Assembly (NCBI RefSeq): GCF_900105255.1
Contig: NZ_LT629763.1
Span: 930,001-994,000 of the forward strand
DNA: 64,000 bases
Reading direction: 5' to 3'
From: Halopseudomonas sabulinigri
GTDB taxonomy: Bacteria > Pseudomonadota > Gammaproteobacteria > Pseudomonadales > Pseudomonadaceae
The notes under the pieces are model-generated. The model was not told where the DNA came from. It saw nothing but the letters and a program-made list of their open reading frames with translations, and did not search any database. Positions 27,504 to 37,335 of the stretch are shown here, one piece after another (the first letter of the stretch is position 1; each line of letters starts with the position of its first letter). The position numbers and the translations under genes were made by a program.

Positions 27504-27560
27504 ATAAAACAATTTAAAACAGGGATTTACCGCCTATTTCCAGAAAACGCATAAAGAGAA

Positions 27561-27641
27561 TTACATCTCTTCAGCGTCTTCTACATCTTCATCACGTTGC
27601 TGCATCTGTTGTTCGATCAACTCTTCAATATAGTCACTCAT
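27561..27641 (-). CDS. Candidate small acidic protein, 26 residues
   Basis: A 27-codon ORF with ATG at 27641 and GGGAG seven bases upstream. The product starts MSDYIEELIEQQ and ends DVEDAEEM. It has 11 acidic residues, no Cys, no hydrophobic segment, and would form one amphipathic helix. It lies about 110 bases after cobS on the same strand. A 7-base-pair hairpin (27682-27702) sits between them. Not recognised as a known family. Supported only by the ribosome site and codon plausibility, so it may be chance. Confidence 0.35.
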   Translation of the reverse strand: MSDYIEELIEQQMQQRDEDVEDAEEM

Positions 27642-27681
27642 TATCCATCTCCCTTTTCTTCTTTGACGATCATGACGTACT

Positions 27682-27702
27682 GCTAACGGGTTTTACGTTA
27701 GC
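27682..27702 (-). other. Short hairpin upstream of the small ORF
   Basis: Perfect arms GCTAACG/CGTTAGC with a seven-base loop. It is 41 bases upstream of the small ORF and 50 bases after cobS. No T-run follows. It could be a weak terminator of the cob operon or part of the small ORF's leader. Confidence 0.4.
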
Positions 27703-27751
27703 CACGCCAGATGACATTCAGATGAACCAGAGAGTGGAAAGTTCCCGCACC

Positions 27752-28486
27752 TCAGACCAGCAATATCGCCACGACCACCAGCGCCAGGCACTCGAAGCCT
27801 TCAAGCAAGGCCCCGGCAGTATCGCCAGTGGTCCCGCCCAGGCGCACCAACAGCAGCTTGCGACAATACAGTAGCAGCGCCACGGCGACCAACAACGCTA
27901 ACAGACCGGGCCAGCCAAAGCAGATCAAGGCCAGAGCATTCCCCGCCAACACCCATTGCAGGCGCAAACGCGGCATCGCCTGAGTAAGGCTGCTACCAAG
28001 GCCACCCGCGCGCACGTAGGCAGTACTCAGCAGCAGCGCCGGCAACAGGCAGCGCCCGAGCCAGGGCGCGATCAGCAACAGCTGCCACTGGTTATCAGCC
28101 AGCAAAACCAGTAGCGCGCAGTACTTCAACAGCAGACACAGCACCAGGGCCATCACGCCCATAGGGCCGCAGGCCGGGTCTTTCATGATCGCCAGGGTAC
28201 GCTCGCGGTCGCCAAAGCCCCCAACCCAGGCATCAACGGTGTCGGCCAGGCCATCGAGATGCAGGCCGCCGGTGAGCCAGACCCAGGCCGCCAGCAACAC
28301 CGCTGCACGCAGTATTACATCCACACCACCCAGCAGCGCATTTGCTGCGAGCAGTAATGCTCCCAGCAGCAAACCCACCAGCGGATACCAGAGCAAGGAT
28401 TCCGCGCTTTCACTGGCAGTCGGCGAACGCCGCAGGCGAACCGGTAAGCGCGTCAGAAACTGCAATGCCACGGCGAAGGGCATCAT
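27752..28486 (-). CDS. cobS: Adenosylcobinamide-GDP ribazoletransferase
   Basis: A polytopic inner-membrane enzyme of 244 residues that joins adenosylcobinamide-GDP to alpha-ribazole, the last ring-assembly step. It starts AVALQFLTRLPV, has the family motif GGLHLDGLADTVDAW with acidic residues for Mg2+ (residues ~77-91), and GGTTGDTAGALLE near the C-terminus. The rest is hydrophobic helices. It overlaps the upstream phosphatase gene by four bases and is the last recognised gene of the cob operon. Equivalent to CobV in P. denitrificans naming. Confidence 0.93.
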   Translation of the reverse strand: MMPFAVALQFLTRLPVRLRRSPTASESAESLLWYPLVGLLLGALLLAANALLGGVDVILRAAVLLAAWVWLTGGLHLDGLADTVDAWVGGFGDRERTLAIMKDPACGPMGVMALVLCLLLKYCALLVLLADNQWQLLLIAPWLGRCLLPALLLSTAYVRAGGLGSSLTQAMPRLRLQWVLAGNALALICFGWPGLLALLVAVALLLYCRKLLLVRLGGTTGDTAGALLEGFECLALVVVAILLV

Positions 28487-29061
28487 GCGATGAGCTCTCG
28501 CAGGCCGTCTTGCCGATCAAACTGCAGCGACACCAGCTCGGCATAGCCTACCGTTACCTGCAACAACGCAGCGGGCGCCAACCCGCGGGCGCGCGCCAGC
28601 AGTAGCCGCATAACCCCGGCGTGGCACACCACCAGCAAGCGTTGCCCGGCATAGCACGCGTACAGGTGCTGCAGGGCGCTATCGATGCGCGCTGCAAAGG
28701 CTTGCAGCGACTCCGCGCCGGGCGGTGTATAGGCATAGGGGTCGGCCCAGAAGCGGCCAAGTTCGTCGGCCTGGGTCTGCATCAGCTCACTGGGATGCTT
28801 GCCTTCCCAGACGCCAAAGTGCAGTTCGCGCAGATCGTTGCTGTATTCCAGGGGCAAATTTCGCTGCACTGCCAGTTGCTCGGCAAAAAGCGCGCAGCGA
28901 CGCAGCGGCGAACTGACAATACGCTGCCACCCGGACAGCGGCGCAACGGCCGTATTCAGTTGCTGCCAGCCGGTTTCCGTTAGCAGATCATCCAGGCTGC
29001 CGCGCAAGCCGCCTCCCTGCTCTGTTTCACCGTGGCGCAGAAAGTCCAGACGCAGGCTCAT
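28483..29061 (-). CDS. cobC: Alpha-ribazole phosphatase (histidine phosphatase family)
   Basis: A 192-residue enzyme that dephosphorylates alpha-ribazole-5'-phosphate or adenosylcobalamin-5'-phosphate. The phosphohistidine motif [10 protein letters not shown] is at residues 9-18 and the second catalytic His is in VVCHAGVMR near residue 146. It lies between cobT and cobS with four-base overlaps on both sides, which supports the cobalamin role over a general phosphatase. Confidence 0.9.
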   Translation of the reverse strand: MSLRLDFLRHGETEQGGGLRGSLDDLLTETGWQQLNTAVAPLSGWQRIVSSPLRRCALFAEQLAVQRNLPLEYSNDLRELHFGVWEGKHPSELMQTQADELGRFWADPYAYTPPGAESLQAFAARIDSALQHLYACYAGQRLLVVCHAGVMRLLLARARGLAPAALLQVTVGYAELVSLQFDRQDGLRELIA

Positions 29062-30113
29062 CGCAGGCTGACCGATACCGCAGCCTCCTGAAAGGTCGCC
29101 ATTTCGTTGTGCAGACGGCAGGCCGACTGCAACAACGGCACTGCAACAGCGGCGCCACTGGCCTCGCCAAGGCGCATTTCCATGGCCAGCAGCGGCTCGG
29201 CGTCAAGGGCGTCGAGCAATTCCTGATGACAGGGCTCGGCACTGCGATGGCTGTACAGCAACCAGGGCGCCACACCGGGGTTCATGCGCTGAGCACAGAG
29301 CGCCGCCGCCGAACAGATATAGCCATCGACCAAGGCCGCAATACCCTCTTGCGCAGCGGCAATATAGGCGCCCGCCAGCGCCGCAATTTCCAGCCCACCC
29401 ACGCGGGTCAGCGCTTCCAGCGGTGAATCAATGTGCGGCCGGTGCAGCTTCAGCGCCGCCTCGATCACTCGCGTCTTGTGCTGCAAACCGCCCCCCTTCA
29501 TACCGGTGCCGGCCCCCACCAACCGGGCTACCGGCTGGTCGAGCAGCAGACAGGCCAGAGCGCAGGCGCTGCTGGTATTGCCGATGCCCATATCTCCGCC
29601 AATAAACAGATCAGCGCGTTTCTCGATGCTACGCTGCACTGCCTCCCGCCCTGCCAGCAGCGCGTGCGCACACTGCACGCTGGTCATCGCCCGCTGCTGG
29701 CGAAAATTGGCCGTGCCGGGGGCGATTTTCAATTGGCGTACCCCGGGCAACGGGCCCACTTCGTGCACCAGCCCCAGCTCCAGCAGCTCCAGTTCAGCGC
29801 CCAGGTGGCGAGCCAGCACGCTGATGGCCGCGCCACCTTGAGCAAAATTGGCGAGCATCTGACCGGTAACTTCCTGCGGGTACGCCGAAACACCTTCCTC
29901 AGCAATGCCGTGATCGGCGGCGAAAATGGAGATCCAGATGCGCTCAACAGCGGGCTGGCTGCGCCCTTGCAGCCCCGCCAGCGTGACGGCGAGCTGCTCC
30001 AGGCGACCGAGTGCTCCCAGCGGTTTGGTGAGTTGCGTCTGTCGCGCTAGCGCCTGCGCCCGCCTACCCCCGTCAAGACTTCGCGCCGCTGCCTGCCACC
30101 AAGCTCCTTTCAC
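29058..30113 (-). CDS. cobT: Nicotinate-nucleotide:dimethylbenzimidazole phosphoribosyltransferase
   Basis: A 351-residue enzyme with a GTG start that overlaps the cobU stop. It makes alpha-ribazole phosphate from the lower ligand DMB and nicotinate mononucleotide. Characteristic blocks: [20 protein letters not shown] (~63-82), [15 protein letters not shown] (~175-189) and [14 protein letters not shown]. Its partner bluB, which makes DMB, is in the same operon. Usual length, no defect seen. Confidence 0.95.
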   Translation of the reverse strand: MKGAWWQAAARSLDGGRRAQALARQTQLTKPLGALGRLEQLAVTLAGLQGRSQPAVERIWISIFAADHGIAEEGVSAYPQEVTGQMLANFAQGGAAISVLARHLGAELELLELGLVHEVGPLPGVRQLKIAPGTANFRQQRAMTSVQCAHALLAGREAVQRSIEKRADLFIGGDMGIGNTSSACALACLLLDQPVARLVGAGTGMKGGGLQHKTRVIEAALKLHRPHIDSPLEALTRVGGLEIAALAGAYIAAAQEGIAALVDGYICSAAALCAQRMNPGVAPWLLYSHRSAEPCHQELLDALDAEPLLAMEMRLGEASGAAVAVPLLQSACRLHNEMATFQEAAVSVSLR

Positions 30114-30631
30114 ACGCTCTCTCCCTTCAAGGTCTGCGGAAGTCCCGCAATACAGACCACCACCCGTTCGCAGTGTGCTGCCAGTTCCTGATGCAACCAG
30201 CCTGCTTCGTCGACAAACCGCCGGCTCAACTCACCCATGGGCACCACGCCCAAGCCGGTCTCGTTACTGACCATGATCAAGCGCCCTGGCAACTGCTGAA
30301 GGCTGTCGAACAGCCGCTGACGCTCATGCGCCCAGCGTGTTGTGTCCGTGTCGAGCAACAGGTTGCTCAACCACAATGTCAGGCAGTCTACCAGCAGACA
30401 GCGCTCCTGCGAGGCGTGTTGTTGCAGCACCTGCGCCAGCGCCAATGGCTCCTCTACCAGCGCCCAGTCTGCGGGGCGGCGAGCACGATGATGCGCTACC
30501 CGCGCGGCCATCTCCGCATCGCGTGGCTGACAGGTGGCAATATAGGTGACCGACAGCCCGGATTCCAGCGCCAGCCGCTCTGCCATGCGGCTTTTGCCCG
30601 AGCGCGCGCCACCCAGAATCAGTTCATGCAT
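30110..30631 (-). CDS. cobU: Adenosylcobinamide kinase / adenosylcobinamide-phosphate guanylyltransferase
   Basis: A bifunctional nucleotide-loop enzyme of ~173 residues (CobU, CobP). The P-loop GGARSGKS is at residues 6-13. [15 protein letters not shown] contains the GMP-accepting His region, and [21 protein letters not shown] is near residues 110-130. ATG 30631 is used because homology begins there; a GTG four codons earlier is in frame. The start overlaps the cobQ stop by eight bases. Confidence 0.93.
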   Translation of the reverse strand: MHELILGGARSGKSRMAERLALESGLSVTYIATCQPRDAEMAARVAHHRARRPADWALVEEPLALAQVLQQHASQERCLLVDCLTLWLSNLLLDTDTTRWAHERQRLFDSLQQLPGRLIMVSNETGLGVVPMGELSRRFVDEAGWLHQELAAHCERVVVCIAGLPQTLKGESV

Positions 30632-32084
30632 GGGGCACCCCACAAAGCACGCGCAGTTTTTCCGTATCCAGATGCTGCGCCACTAAATCGGCTAGACGAT
30701 CCAGATCGCGCTCGCGCAACGCAGCATAGTCCAGCCCCTGGGCGTTGCTTAGGCCAGCCCAGGCCAGAATCGCCCGCTGGGTCGCGGGCTGTTCGAAGAA
30801 GCCGTGCAAATAGGTGCCCGCCACCTGGCCGTCTGCGCTCAGCGCACCCTCGGTTTTGCCACCGTGCAGCTGTACCAGCGGCCGGCCCAACGCCGGCCCC
30901 ATACTCACGCCGGCGTGAATTTCGTACCCACTGACGGCGGCCTGCGCCAGGCTCAGCGTGCCCGTCACGTTGGTGAGCTGTTTCGCCGCGCGCAATTCGG
31001 TGTGCATGTCGAGCAAGCCCAGCCCCTGAACATCACCCGGCGCACCCTCCAGCCCCAGCGGGTCAGCCAGCCGCGTGCCCAGCATCTGAAAGCCACCACA
31101 GATACCCAACAGCTTACCGCCGTAACGTAAATGCCGTTGCAGAGCCTGATCCCAACCCTGGCTACGCAAATAGGCAAGATCGGCTGCGACGCTTTTCGAG
31201 CCTGGCAGAATCATCAGATCGGCCGGCGGGATCGGCTGGCCCGGCCCAACGAATGTCAGCTTGACCTGCGGATGCAGGCGCAACGGATCAAAGTCGGTAT
31301 GGTTACTGATGCGCGGCAGCACTGGCACTACCACCCGAATAGCGTTCTGCTGTTTGGCCACCTGCCGGGTGTCTACCGCGTCCTCGGCTTCGAGGTGCAA
31401 GTCATGCAAGTACGGCAGCACGCCAAGCACAGGTTTGCCGGTACGCTGCTCCAGCCAGCGCAGGCCCGGCTCCAGTAGTGCAATATCGCCACGAAACCGG
31501 TTGATGACAAAACCCTGCACCCGCGCCTGCTCGCTCGGCGACAACAGCTCAAGCGTGCCCACCAGGTGAGCGAACACGCCGCCCTTGTCGATATCGGCAA
31601 TAATGATCACCGGACAATCCACTGCCTCGGCAAAGCCCATATTGGCAATATCGCCTTCGCGCAGATTGATTTCAGCCGGCGATCCGGCACCCTCCACCAG
31701 AATGACCGGGTAGCGGCTGCGCAAGCGTTCATGCGCCGCCAGCACGGATTGCATGGCGATTGGCTTATAGGCGTGGTAGGCCACCGCATCCATATTGCCG
31801 ACGGGCTGGCCCTGAATGATGACCTGCGCCCCCACATCGCTGTTGGGCTTGAGCAGAATCGGGTTCATGTCGGTATGCGGGCTGAGGCGCGCGGCCTGCG
31901 CCTGCACCGCCTGAGCGCGGCCGATCTCGCCGCCATCCTCGGTCACCGCTGCATTGAGCGCCATGTTCTGTGGCTTGAACGGCGCCACCGCCACGCCCTC
32001 GCGCACCAGCCAGCGGCACAAAGCGCTGACCAAGGTACTCTTGCCCGCATCCGAGGTCGTGCCCTGCACCATCAAACTGCTCAT
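30624..32084 (-). CDS. cobQ: Cobyric acid synthase
   Basis: About 486 residues, the usual length. It amidates four side chains of adenosylcobyrinic a,c-diamide using glutamine and ATP. The N-terminal P-loop domain starts [18 protein letters not shown], and a class-I glutamine amidotransferase domain follows with nucleophile Cys in [10 protein letters not shown] (near 337) and a late YEIHAG. ATG 32084 gives an ATGA overlap with the upstream decarboxylase; a longer in-frame reading to 32273 is not homologous and lies inside that gene. Confidence 0.95.
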   Translation of the reverse strand: MSSLMVQGTTSDAGKSTLVSALCRWLVREGVAVAPFKPQNMALNAAVTEDGGEIGRAQAVQAQAARLSPHTDMNPILLKPNSDVGAQVIIQGQPVGNMDAVAYHAYKPIAMQSVLAAHERLRSRYPVILVEGAGSPAEINLREGDIANMGFAEAVDCPVIIIADIDKGGVFAHLVGTLELLSPSEQARVQGFVINRFRGDIALLEPGLRWLEQRTGKPVLGVLPYLHDLHLEAEDAVDTRQVAKQQNAIRVVVPVLPRISNHTDFDPLRLHPQVKLTFVGPGQPIPPADLMILPGSKSVAADLAYLRSQGWDQALQRHLRYGGKLLGICGGFQMLGTRLADPLGLEGAPGDVQGLGLLDMHTELRAAKQLTNVTGTLSLAQAAVSGYEIHAGVSMGPALGRPLVQLHGGKTEGALSADGQVAGTYLHGFFEQPATQRAILAWAGLSNAQGLDYAALRERDLDRLADLVAQHLDTEKLRVLCGVPHA

Positions 32085-33078
32085 GCCAACTCCTTCAGAC
32101 AGTCCTGCAGCGCCAGCTGCAACCGCTGCCATTGTGATTCTGAGCGCGGCAAACCGAAACGCACGCCAGCCAACTCGGGAAACAACCTGACCAGCACACC
32201 GCGCCGCGCCAAGCTGCGGTAAAGCGCCGGCGCCTGCGCGGCACCTGGCTGGCGCCATTGAAACAAACCGCAACCGCCGCCGCCCTGCAGACCCGATGCG
32301 TTCAGCAACGAGTCCAGGCGATCACTGTCCTGCAACAGGCGGCTACGCCACAACTGCTGAGTACGGCGGTCCCCGAGGATTGCTTGCCCCACTGCGCGCG
32401 CCGGTCCGCTGACCGTCCAGGGGCCCAGTTGCTCTTCAAGCGCGGCCAGTGTGTGCTCGGCGGCCAGCACAAAGCCCAAGCGTAGGCCCGCCAGACCGAA
32501 GAACTTGCCCACCGAGCGCAGCACGATCAAGCCTGGCAAATGACTGTGGGGTGCCAGACTGCAGCCTGGCGTCACATCCATAAAAGCCTCGTCCACTACC
32601 AGCCAGCCCCCTGCGCAACAAGCGTCTGATGCCACTGCAACAAGCGTTCAGCCGATATCAGTTGGCCTGTAGGGTTGTTCGGGTTGACCACCACCAGCAC
32701 ATCCAGCTGCCCCAGCTGCTGTGCAGACACACCAGGGCTGAGGCTGACGACCTCATGCCCGGCGCGCACCCAGGCCTGACGGTGCTCGGCATAGGTCGGC
32801 TCGACAATGCCTACGCGGCAGGGGCGGCGCAGCATCGGCAAGGCCTGGATCGCGGCCTGCGACCCTGCTACCGGCAGCGCCCGGGGCGCAGCGTAATAGT
32901 CGGCAGCCATCTCGCCGAGTCCATCGTCCGGCTCGGGCAGACGGCTCCAGACCGAATGTGGCAATGGGGGAATCGGCCAATGGTAAGGCGCCAATCCGGT
33001 GGACAGGTCCAGCCATTGCTCAAGCGGCAGGCCAAATTCGCTGGCCGCACGGCGCAGGCGCCCGCCGTGCTCAAGCAT
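32081..33078 (-). pseudogene. cobD: Threonine-phosphate decarboxylase, split by a frameshift
   Basis: The PLP enzyme that makes (R)-1-aminopropan-2-yl phosphate for the corrin side arm (CobD; CobC in P. denitrificans naming). Two overlapping reading frames together give a full ~330-residue protein. The first (33078-32596) carries LDLSTGLAPYHWP, the PLP-fold VEPTYAEH and NPNNPTG, then stops. The second supplies WLVVDEAFMD, the PLP-lysine motif VGKFFGLAGLRLG and a normal C-terminus meeting cobQ with an ATGA overlap. Adding one G to the five-G run (C-run 32607-32611 on the plus strand) restores VAQGGWLVVDEA. It is either a sequencing error, a recent mutation or, less likely, recoding. Both parts are otherwise well conserved. 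Confidence 0.85.
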
Positions 33079-33979
33079 GGCTAAGAATCCACACCAGCAG
33101 GATCAGCAGTAGCCATACCAGCAGACTGCGGCGCACCAGCTGCAGCGCACGCAGAATATCCTGCGCGCGCGGCGCGGCGCCCAGCCCCAACGTTGGCCGG
33201 GTAACGGATTCACCGTGGTACACCGCCGCGCCGCCCAGTTGCAGTTGCAGCGCGCCAGCGCCCGCCGCCATCACCGGACCGGCGTTGGGGCTGTCCCAGG
33301 CGGCGGCCTGAGTACGCCAGCTGCGCCAGCCGCTGCCAGCATCACCACATAGGCAGTAGCTCAGCGCCACCAGCCGAGCGGGCAGATAATTGAGCACATC
33401 ATCCATGCGCGCGGCGACCCGGCCAAAGAGTAGAAAACGCGGGGTGCGGTAACCCCACATGGCATCCAGAGTGTTACTCAGGCGATACAACACCACACCA
33501 GGCGCGCCCAGCAGCAGAAACCAGAACAAGGCGGCAAAGAGTGCATCACTGCCGTTCTCCAGCACCGACTCAACCGTAGCTCTGGCAATGCCCTCCTCGC
33601 TCAGCTGCCGGGTGTCGCGACTGACAATGCGGCCTACCAACTCGCGCGCCAAGGGTAAATCCTTGCGTTGCAGTGCTTCGGCAATGGGCCGTGCGTGCGC
33701 TGTCAGGCTCTGGCCACCAAGACATACATACAGGCAGAGCACGGCAAACACCCAGCCCAGCACCGGCCAACTGGCCAGCCAGTAAGCCAGCACGGTAAAG
33801 GGGAGTACCGCCAGCGCCCAGGCAAGAGCGCCGCGCAGAATGCTGTTGTGCCGATTCAACCGCTGCTCCAGGTACTGGGCCCAGCGGCCAAAGCCAACCA
33901 GCGGGTGCCAACGTGAAGGTTCACCCAGCAAGCGATCCAATAGCGCAGCCAGCAGGGCCGCAGGCAGCAGGCCGGTCAC
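33071..33979 (-). CDS. cbiB: Adenosylcobinamide-phosphate synthase
   Basis: An inner-membrane enzyme of ~302 residues (CbiB/CobD) that attaches the aminopropanol arm to adenosylcobyric acid. The N-terminal motif [19 protein letters not shown] is at residues ~12-30, and [22 protein letters not shown], the family's catalytic region, is in the middle. A hydrophobic helix ends the protein. GTG 33979 is the preferred start: it makes a GTGA overlap with the upstream gene. The longer reading to 34114 has no family match. It ends with an eight-base overlap into cobD. Confidence 0.92.
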   Translation of the reverse strand: MTGLLPAALLAALLDRLLGEPSRWHPLVGFGRWAQYLEQRLNRHNSILRGALAWALAVLPFTVLAYWLASWPVLGWVFAVLCLYVCLGGQSLTAHARPIAEALQRKDLPLARELVGRIVSRDTRQLSEEGIARATVESVLENGSDALFAALFWFLLLGAPGVVLYRLSNTLDAMWGYRTPRFLLFGRVAARMDDVLNYLPARLVALSYCLCGDAGSGWRSWRTQAAAWDSPNAGPVMAAGAGALQLQLGGAAVYHGESVTRPTLGLGAAPRAQDILRALQLVRRSLLVWLLLILLVWILSHA

Positions 33980-34785
33980 CTGGCACGCCAGCCGGCAATA
34001 ATGCCGACCAATTGTTGCAGCCCGTCGGTCAGCGCGCCCACACCCGGCTGCAGGATATCCGCCGATTTGATCTCGTGTAGCTGCCCGTTCCGTACCGCAG
34101 GTATTGCCTGCCAACCGTCACGGGCACTGACTTGCTCAGGGCGAAAGCGCTTGCCGCACCAGGAGCCAATAATGATATCCGGCGCGCGGCGTACCACCTC
34201 CTGCGGGTCGGCGATAATGCGCTGGCGCGCACCGGGCGCAGAGGCCAGCTCGGCAAAGCAGTCCTGGCCACCGGCCAGTTCAATCAACTCGCTGACCCAG
34301 CCAATGCCGGAAATCAGCGGCTCGTTCCATTCCTCAAAATAAACCCGGGGCCTTGCGGCACCCTGCGGCGCGGCATTGCGCACCTGCAGCAGCCCATCTT
34401 CCAGTTCGGCCACCAGTTCAGCGGCGCGCTCAGCCGCACCGACCAGGGCGCCCAGCGTTGAGATCATGCGCAAGATGCCGGCAATGCTGCGCTGATTGAA
34501 CAGATGCACCTCTAACCCGGCGCGCGCCAGATCAGCCAGCAAACCGGCCTGCAGATCGCAATAACCCAGCACCAGATCCGGCTCTAGCGCGATGATCTCG
34601 TCTATTTTGGCGCTGGTGAAGGCGGCGATTTTCGGCTTTTCCTTGCGCGCCTGCGGCGGCCGCACGGTAAAACCGGAGATGCCGACGATACGCTGCTGCT
34701 CACCCAGGCAATACAGCACCTCACAAGTTTCGGTCGACAGGCAGACGATGCGCTGCGGTCCGCTACCGATGTCATCTGCGCTCAC
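33976..34785 (-). CDS. BtuF-like cobalamin-binding protein without a signal peptide
   Basis: About 269 residues of the periplasmic cobalamin/iron-siderophore binding fold. It starts [19 protein letters not shown], then [20 protein letters not shown], and later [20 protein letters not shown] and [11 protein letters not shown]. No hydrophobic export signal is present from either candidate start: GTG 34785, preferred because GGGGGG is seven bases upstream and gives a GTGA overlap with bluB, or ATG 34800. As written it would be cytoplasmic. No BtuC or BtuD gene is nearby. It is tightly embedded between bluB and cbiB, so a corrinoid-binding role inside the cell is inferred. Confidence 0.8.
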   Translation of the reverse strand: MSADDIGSGPQRIVCLSTETCEVLYCLGEQQRIVGISGFTVRPPQARKEKPKIAAFTSAKIDEIIALEPDLVLGYCDLQAGLLADLARAGLEVHLFNQRSIAGILRMISTLGALVGAAERAAELVAELEDGLLQVRNAAPQGAARPRVYFEEWNEPLISGIGWVSELIELAGGQDCFAELASAPGARQRIIADPQEVVRRAPDIIIGSWCGKRFRPEQVSARDGWQAIPAVRNGQLHEIKSADILQPGVGALTDGLQQLVGIIAGWRAR

Positions 34786-35435
34786 TCGTGTGCCCCCCAT
34801 TGATCAACAAACAGCAGCTCATCCAGACTACGCGGCCGCGCCCACTGCTCCTGTACCAGCATGGGCTCTGGGTAAAACTCGGCTACTGGCCCCAGGCACA
34901 ATACCGCGATGGGTTTGGCGCCGGGCGGCAACTGCAACAGGCTGGCCAGCGCCTGCGGCTCGAACAGCGACACCCAGCCCATCCCCAGCCCCTCTGCCCT
35001 GGCTGCGAGCCAGAGATTCTGGATCGCACAGGCCAACGAGGCCAGATCCATCTCCGGCAGCGTGCGGCGGCCAAACACATGAGCCTCGCGGCCCTCGGGC
35101 AAGGCGGCCACCAGCAGTTCGGCGCAGTCGCGCACGCCCTGCACTTTCAAGCGCATGAACTCATCACGACGCTCACCCAGAGCCTCTGCCGTGGCCTGAC
35201 GCTCCTGCTCCACCAACTGATGAATTTGCTCGCGTAAGACGCCGCTGCGGATGCGGATAAAGCGCCAGGGCTGCATCAAGCCAACACTGGGCGCCTGGTG
35301 CGCGGCCTGCAGCAGGCGCTGTAGTAACTCGTCTGCCACCTCGCCGCCGATAAAGTGCCGCATGTCCCGGCGCTCGCGAATGGCGCGGTACAGCGCGTCC
35401 CGCTCGGCAGCGGAGTAGGCATGCGGCAGGTTCAT
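34782..35435 (-). CDS. bluB: 5,6-dimethylbenzimidazole synthase
   Basis: A 217-residue nitroreductase-fold flavoenzyme that uses O2 to fragment FMNH2 into DMB, the lower ligand of B12. The sequence has AIRERRDMRHF, then QAAHQAPSVGLMQPWRFI and EGLGMGWVSLFEP, matching BluB rather than generic nitroreductases. It indicates oxygen-dependent lower-ligand synthesis. Four-base overlap with cobB upstream. Confidence 0.93.
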   Translation of the reverse strand: MNLPHAYSAAERDALYRAIRERRDMRHFIGGEVADELLQRLLQAAHQAPSVGLMQPWRFIRIRSGVLREQIHQLVEQERQATAEALGERRDEFMRLKVQGVRDCAELLVAALPEGREAHVFGRRTLPEMDLASLACAIQNLWLAARAEGLGMGWVSLFEPQALASLLQLPPGAKPIAVLCLGPVAEFYPEPMLVQEQWARPRSLDELLFVDQWGAHE

Positions 35436-36724
35436 GGCCGGAACAGTGCCGCCGCTGCCGAGGGGTTACTGGGCAGGTAAAAGTGGATGTAAGACGCTGT
35501 CATACGCTCCTGCCGGTAAACCGCCTCGGCGGTGCGCCGATAGTTGGGGCACTCGCCGCGCACCAGTGGCTGCAGTTCGCAGGTCAGCTGCGAATGATGG
35601 AAGGTGTGGCCATGCAATCTGCCCTCTGGCAACTCAACTGCCTGCAAAGCAAGGGCGCTGAGGCGCTGCTGCATGGCCGCATCACCACTCAGTAACCCGC
35701 ACATCTCGAAGCGCTCGCCCTGCAGGTCGGTCAGACTGTCGAGCAGGTAGAGCATGCCACCGCACTCGGCGACGATCGGCTTACCCATCAGGTGGTGCTC
35801 GGCTATCTCCGCCTGCATCGCCTTGTTGCCCGCCAGTTGCGCGGCGTGCAATTCGGGATAACCGCCGGGCAGATAAAGGCTATCCACATCGGGTAGATGG
35901 GCATCCTGCAGCGGCGAAAAGTAAAGCAGATCGGCGCCCAGCGCCTGCAACAGCTGTAGATTGGCCTGATAGACAAAAGCAAACGCCGCGTCGCGTGCCA
36001 CGCCAATGCTGACGCCGGCGAGCAGCGGCTCAAGGTGCTGCGCTGCCGGCGCGGCAAAGCTCACCGGCGCCGGCAGCGCATCGCTCACGCTGGCAGCCAG
36101 TGCGCTGGCGGCGGCATCAAGCCGAACCTCCAGATCAGCCAACTCGCCTGCCTGAACCAGCCCCAAGTGGCGGCTGGGCAAGGCGATATCGGCCGAGCGT
36201 GGCAAGGCGCCAAACCAGCGGATGTCGGCCGGCAGGCTGTCGCGCAGAATCTCGCCATGCCGCGCGCTACCCAGCTTGTTGCCCAGCACGCCGGCAAAGG
36301 GCAGATCAGCCTGAAAATTCGCCAGTCCGTACGCCATGGCGGCGAAGGTCTGCGCCATGCCGGAACCGTCGATAACCCCCAGCACCGGCACACCAAACTG
36401 GCGCGCGAGATCCGCCGCCGAGGGCGTACCGTCAAACAGCCCCATAACGCCTTCAATCAGAATCAGGTCGGCCTCACCTGCGGCTTCCCACAACAGCCGC
36501 TGGGACTGCTCCAGCCCCACCATCCACAGATCCAGCTGATGTACCGGCGCGCCGCTGGCGACCTCCAGGATCATCGGATCAAGAAAGTCCGGCCCACATT
36601 TGAACACCCGCACCTTGCGACCCGCGAGCCGATGCATGCGCGCCAACGCGGCAGTAACCGTGGTTTTGCCCTGCCCTGAGGCCGGGGCGGCAATCAATAC
36701 CGCCGGGCAGTGTCTGCTAGTCAA
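35432..36724 (-). CDS. cobB: Cobyrinate / hydrogenobyrinate a,c-diamide synthase
   Basis: A 430-residue glutamine-dependent amidotransferase acting on side chains a and c of the corrin. The N-terminal P-loop APASGQGKTTVTAAL is at residues 13-27 and FKCGPDFLDPMIL near 41. A C-terminal class-I amidotransferase-like domain carries Cys in VAECGGMLYLL near residue 319 and GHTFHHS near 374. In aerobic pseudomonads the substrate is expected to be hydrogenobyrinate. Four-base overlaps with cobO and bluB. Confidence 0.93.
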   Translation of the reverse strand: MTSRHCPAVLIAAPASGQGKTTVTAALARMHRLAGRKVRVFKCGPDFLDPMILEVASGAPVHQLDLWMVGLEQSQRLLWEAAGEADLILIEGVMGLFDGTPSAADLARQFGVPVLGVIDGSGMAQTFAAMAYGLANFQADLPFAGVLGNKLGSARHGEILRDSLPADIRWFGALPRSADIALPSRHLGLVQAGELADLEVRLDAAASALAASVSDALPAPVSFAAPAAQHLEPLLAGVSIGVARDAAFAFVYQANLQLLQALGADLLYFSPLQDAHLPDVDSLYLPGGYPELHAAQLAGNKAMQAEIAEHHLMGKPIVAECGGMLYLLDSLTDLQGERFEMCGLLSGDAAMQQRLSALALQAVELPEGRLHGHTFHHSQLTCELQPLVRGECPNYRRTAEAVYRQERMTASYIHFYLPSNPSAAAALFRP

Positions 36725-37335
36725 AACTCGATCCCCTTCTGCGCCTTGATACCGGCTTTGAATGCATGCTTGACCATGCCCATCTCAGTCACCGTATCGG
36801 CGACCTCAAGCAGCGCCGTGGGTGCGCCACGACCGGTGATCACCACATGCTGCGCGGGGGGCCGGGCCTGAATATCCGCGATGACCTGTTCAAGCTGCAA
36901 ATAGCCGTATTTGAGCGCTATGTTCAGCTCATCCAGCAGCACCAGAGCCACATCTGGGTCGCGCATCAGCTCTACCGCCACCGCCCAGGCCGCTTGCGCC
37001 TTGGCCATATCATCCTGACGATCCTGGGTTTCCCAAGTGAAGCCGGCACCCATCACGTGATAACGCACCTCATCGGGAAAGCGGCGAAAGAAGCTTTCCT
37101 CACCGGTGCTTTTTGCGCCCTTGATGAACTGCACGATACCAATGCGCAAGCCATGCCCCAGCGCCCGCGCGGCCATGCCGAAACCCGAACTGCTCTTGCC
37201 CTTGCCGTTACCGGTCAGCACCAACAGCACACCACGTTCCTGCTGTGCGACGGCGATTTTTTCGTCCACCACCGTCTTCTTGCGCAGCATGCGCTGGCGA
37301 TGGCGCTCATCGCGTTCCGGGTCCTGCTCACTCAT
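36721..37335 (-). CDS. cobO: Cob(I)yrinic acid a,c-diamide adenosyltransferase
   Basis: A 204-residue CobO/BtuR/CobA-type ATP:corrinoid adenosyltransferase that forms the Co-C bond to adenosine. The unusual P-loop GNGKGKSSSGFG is at residues 42-53; VLLDELNIALKYGYL is near residue 132 and GRGAPTALLEVADTVTEM near 168. Its start overlaps the stop of the BtuM-like gene by four bases. Imported corrinoids could be adenosylated directly by this product. Confidence 0.94.
   Translation of the reverse strand: MSEQDPERDERHRQRMLRKKTVVDEKIAVAQQERGVLLVLTGNGKGKSSSGFGMAARALGHGLRIGIVQFIKGAKSTGEESFFRRFPDEVRYHVMGAGFTWETQDRQDDMAKAQAAWAVAVELMRDPDVALVLLDELNIALKYGYLQLEQVIADIQARPPAQHVVITGRGAPTALLEVADTVTEMGMVKHAFKAGIKAQKGIEF

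Noticed and set aside
32085-32273. N-terminal extension of cobQ by 63 codons
   Set aside because: It lies inside the coding region of cobD in another frame, and CobQ homology begins at 32084 with an ATGA overlap.
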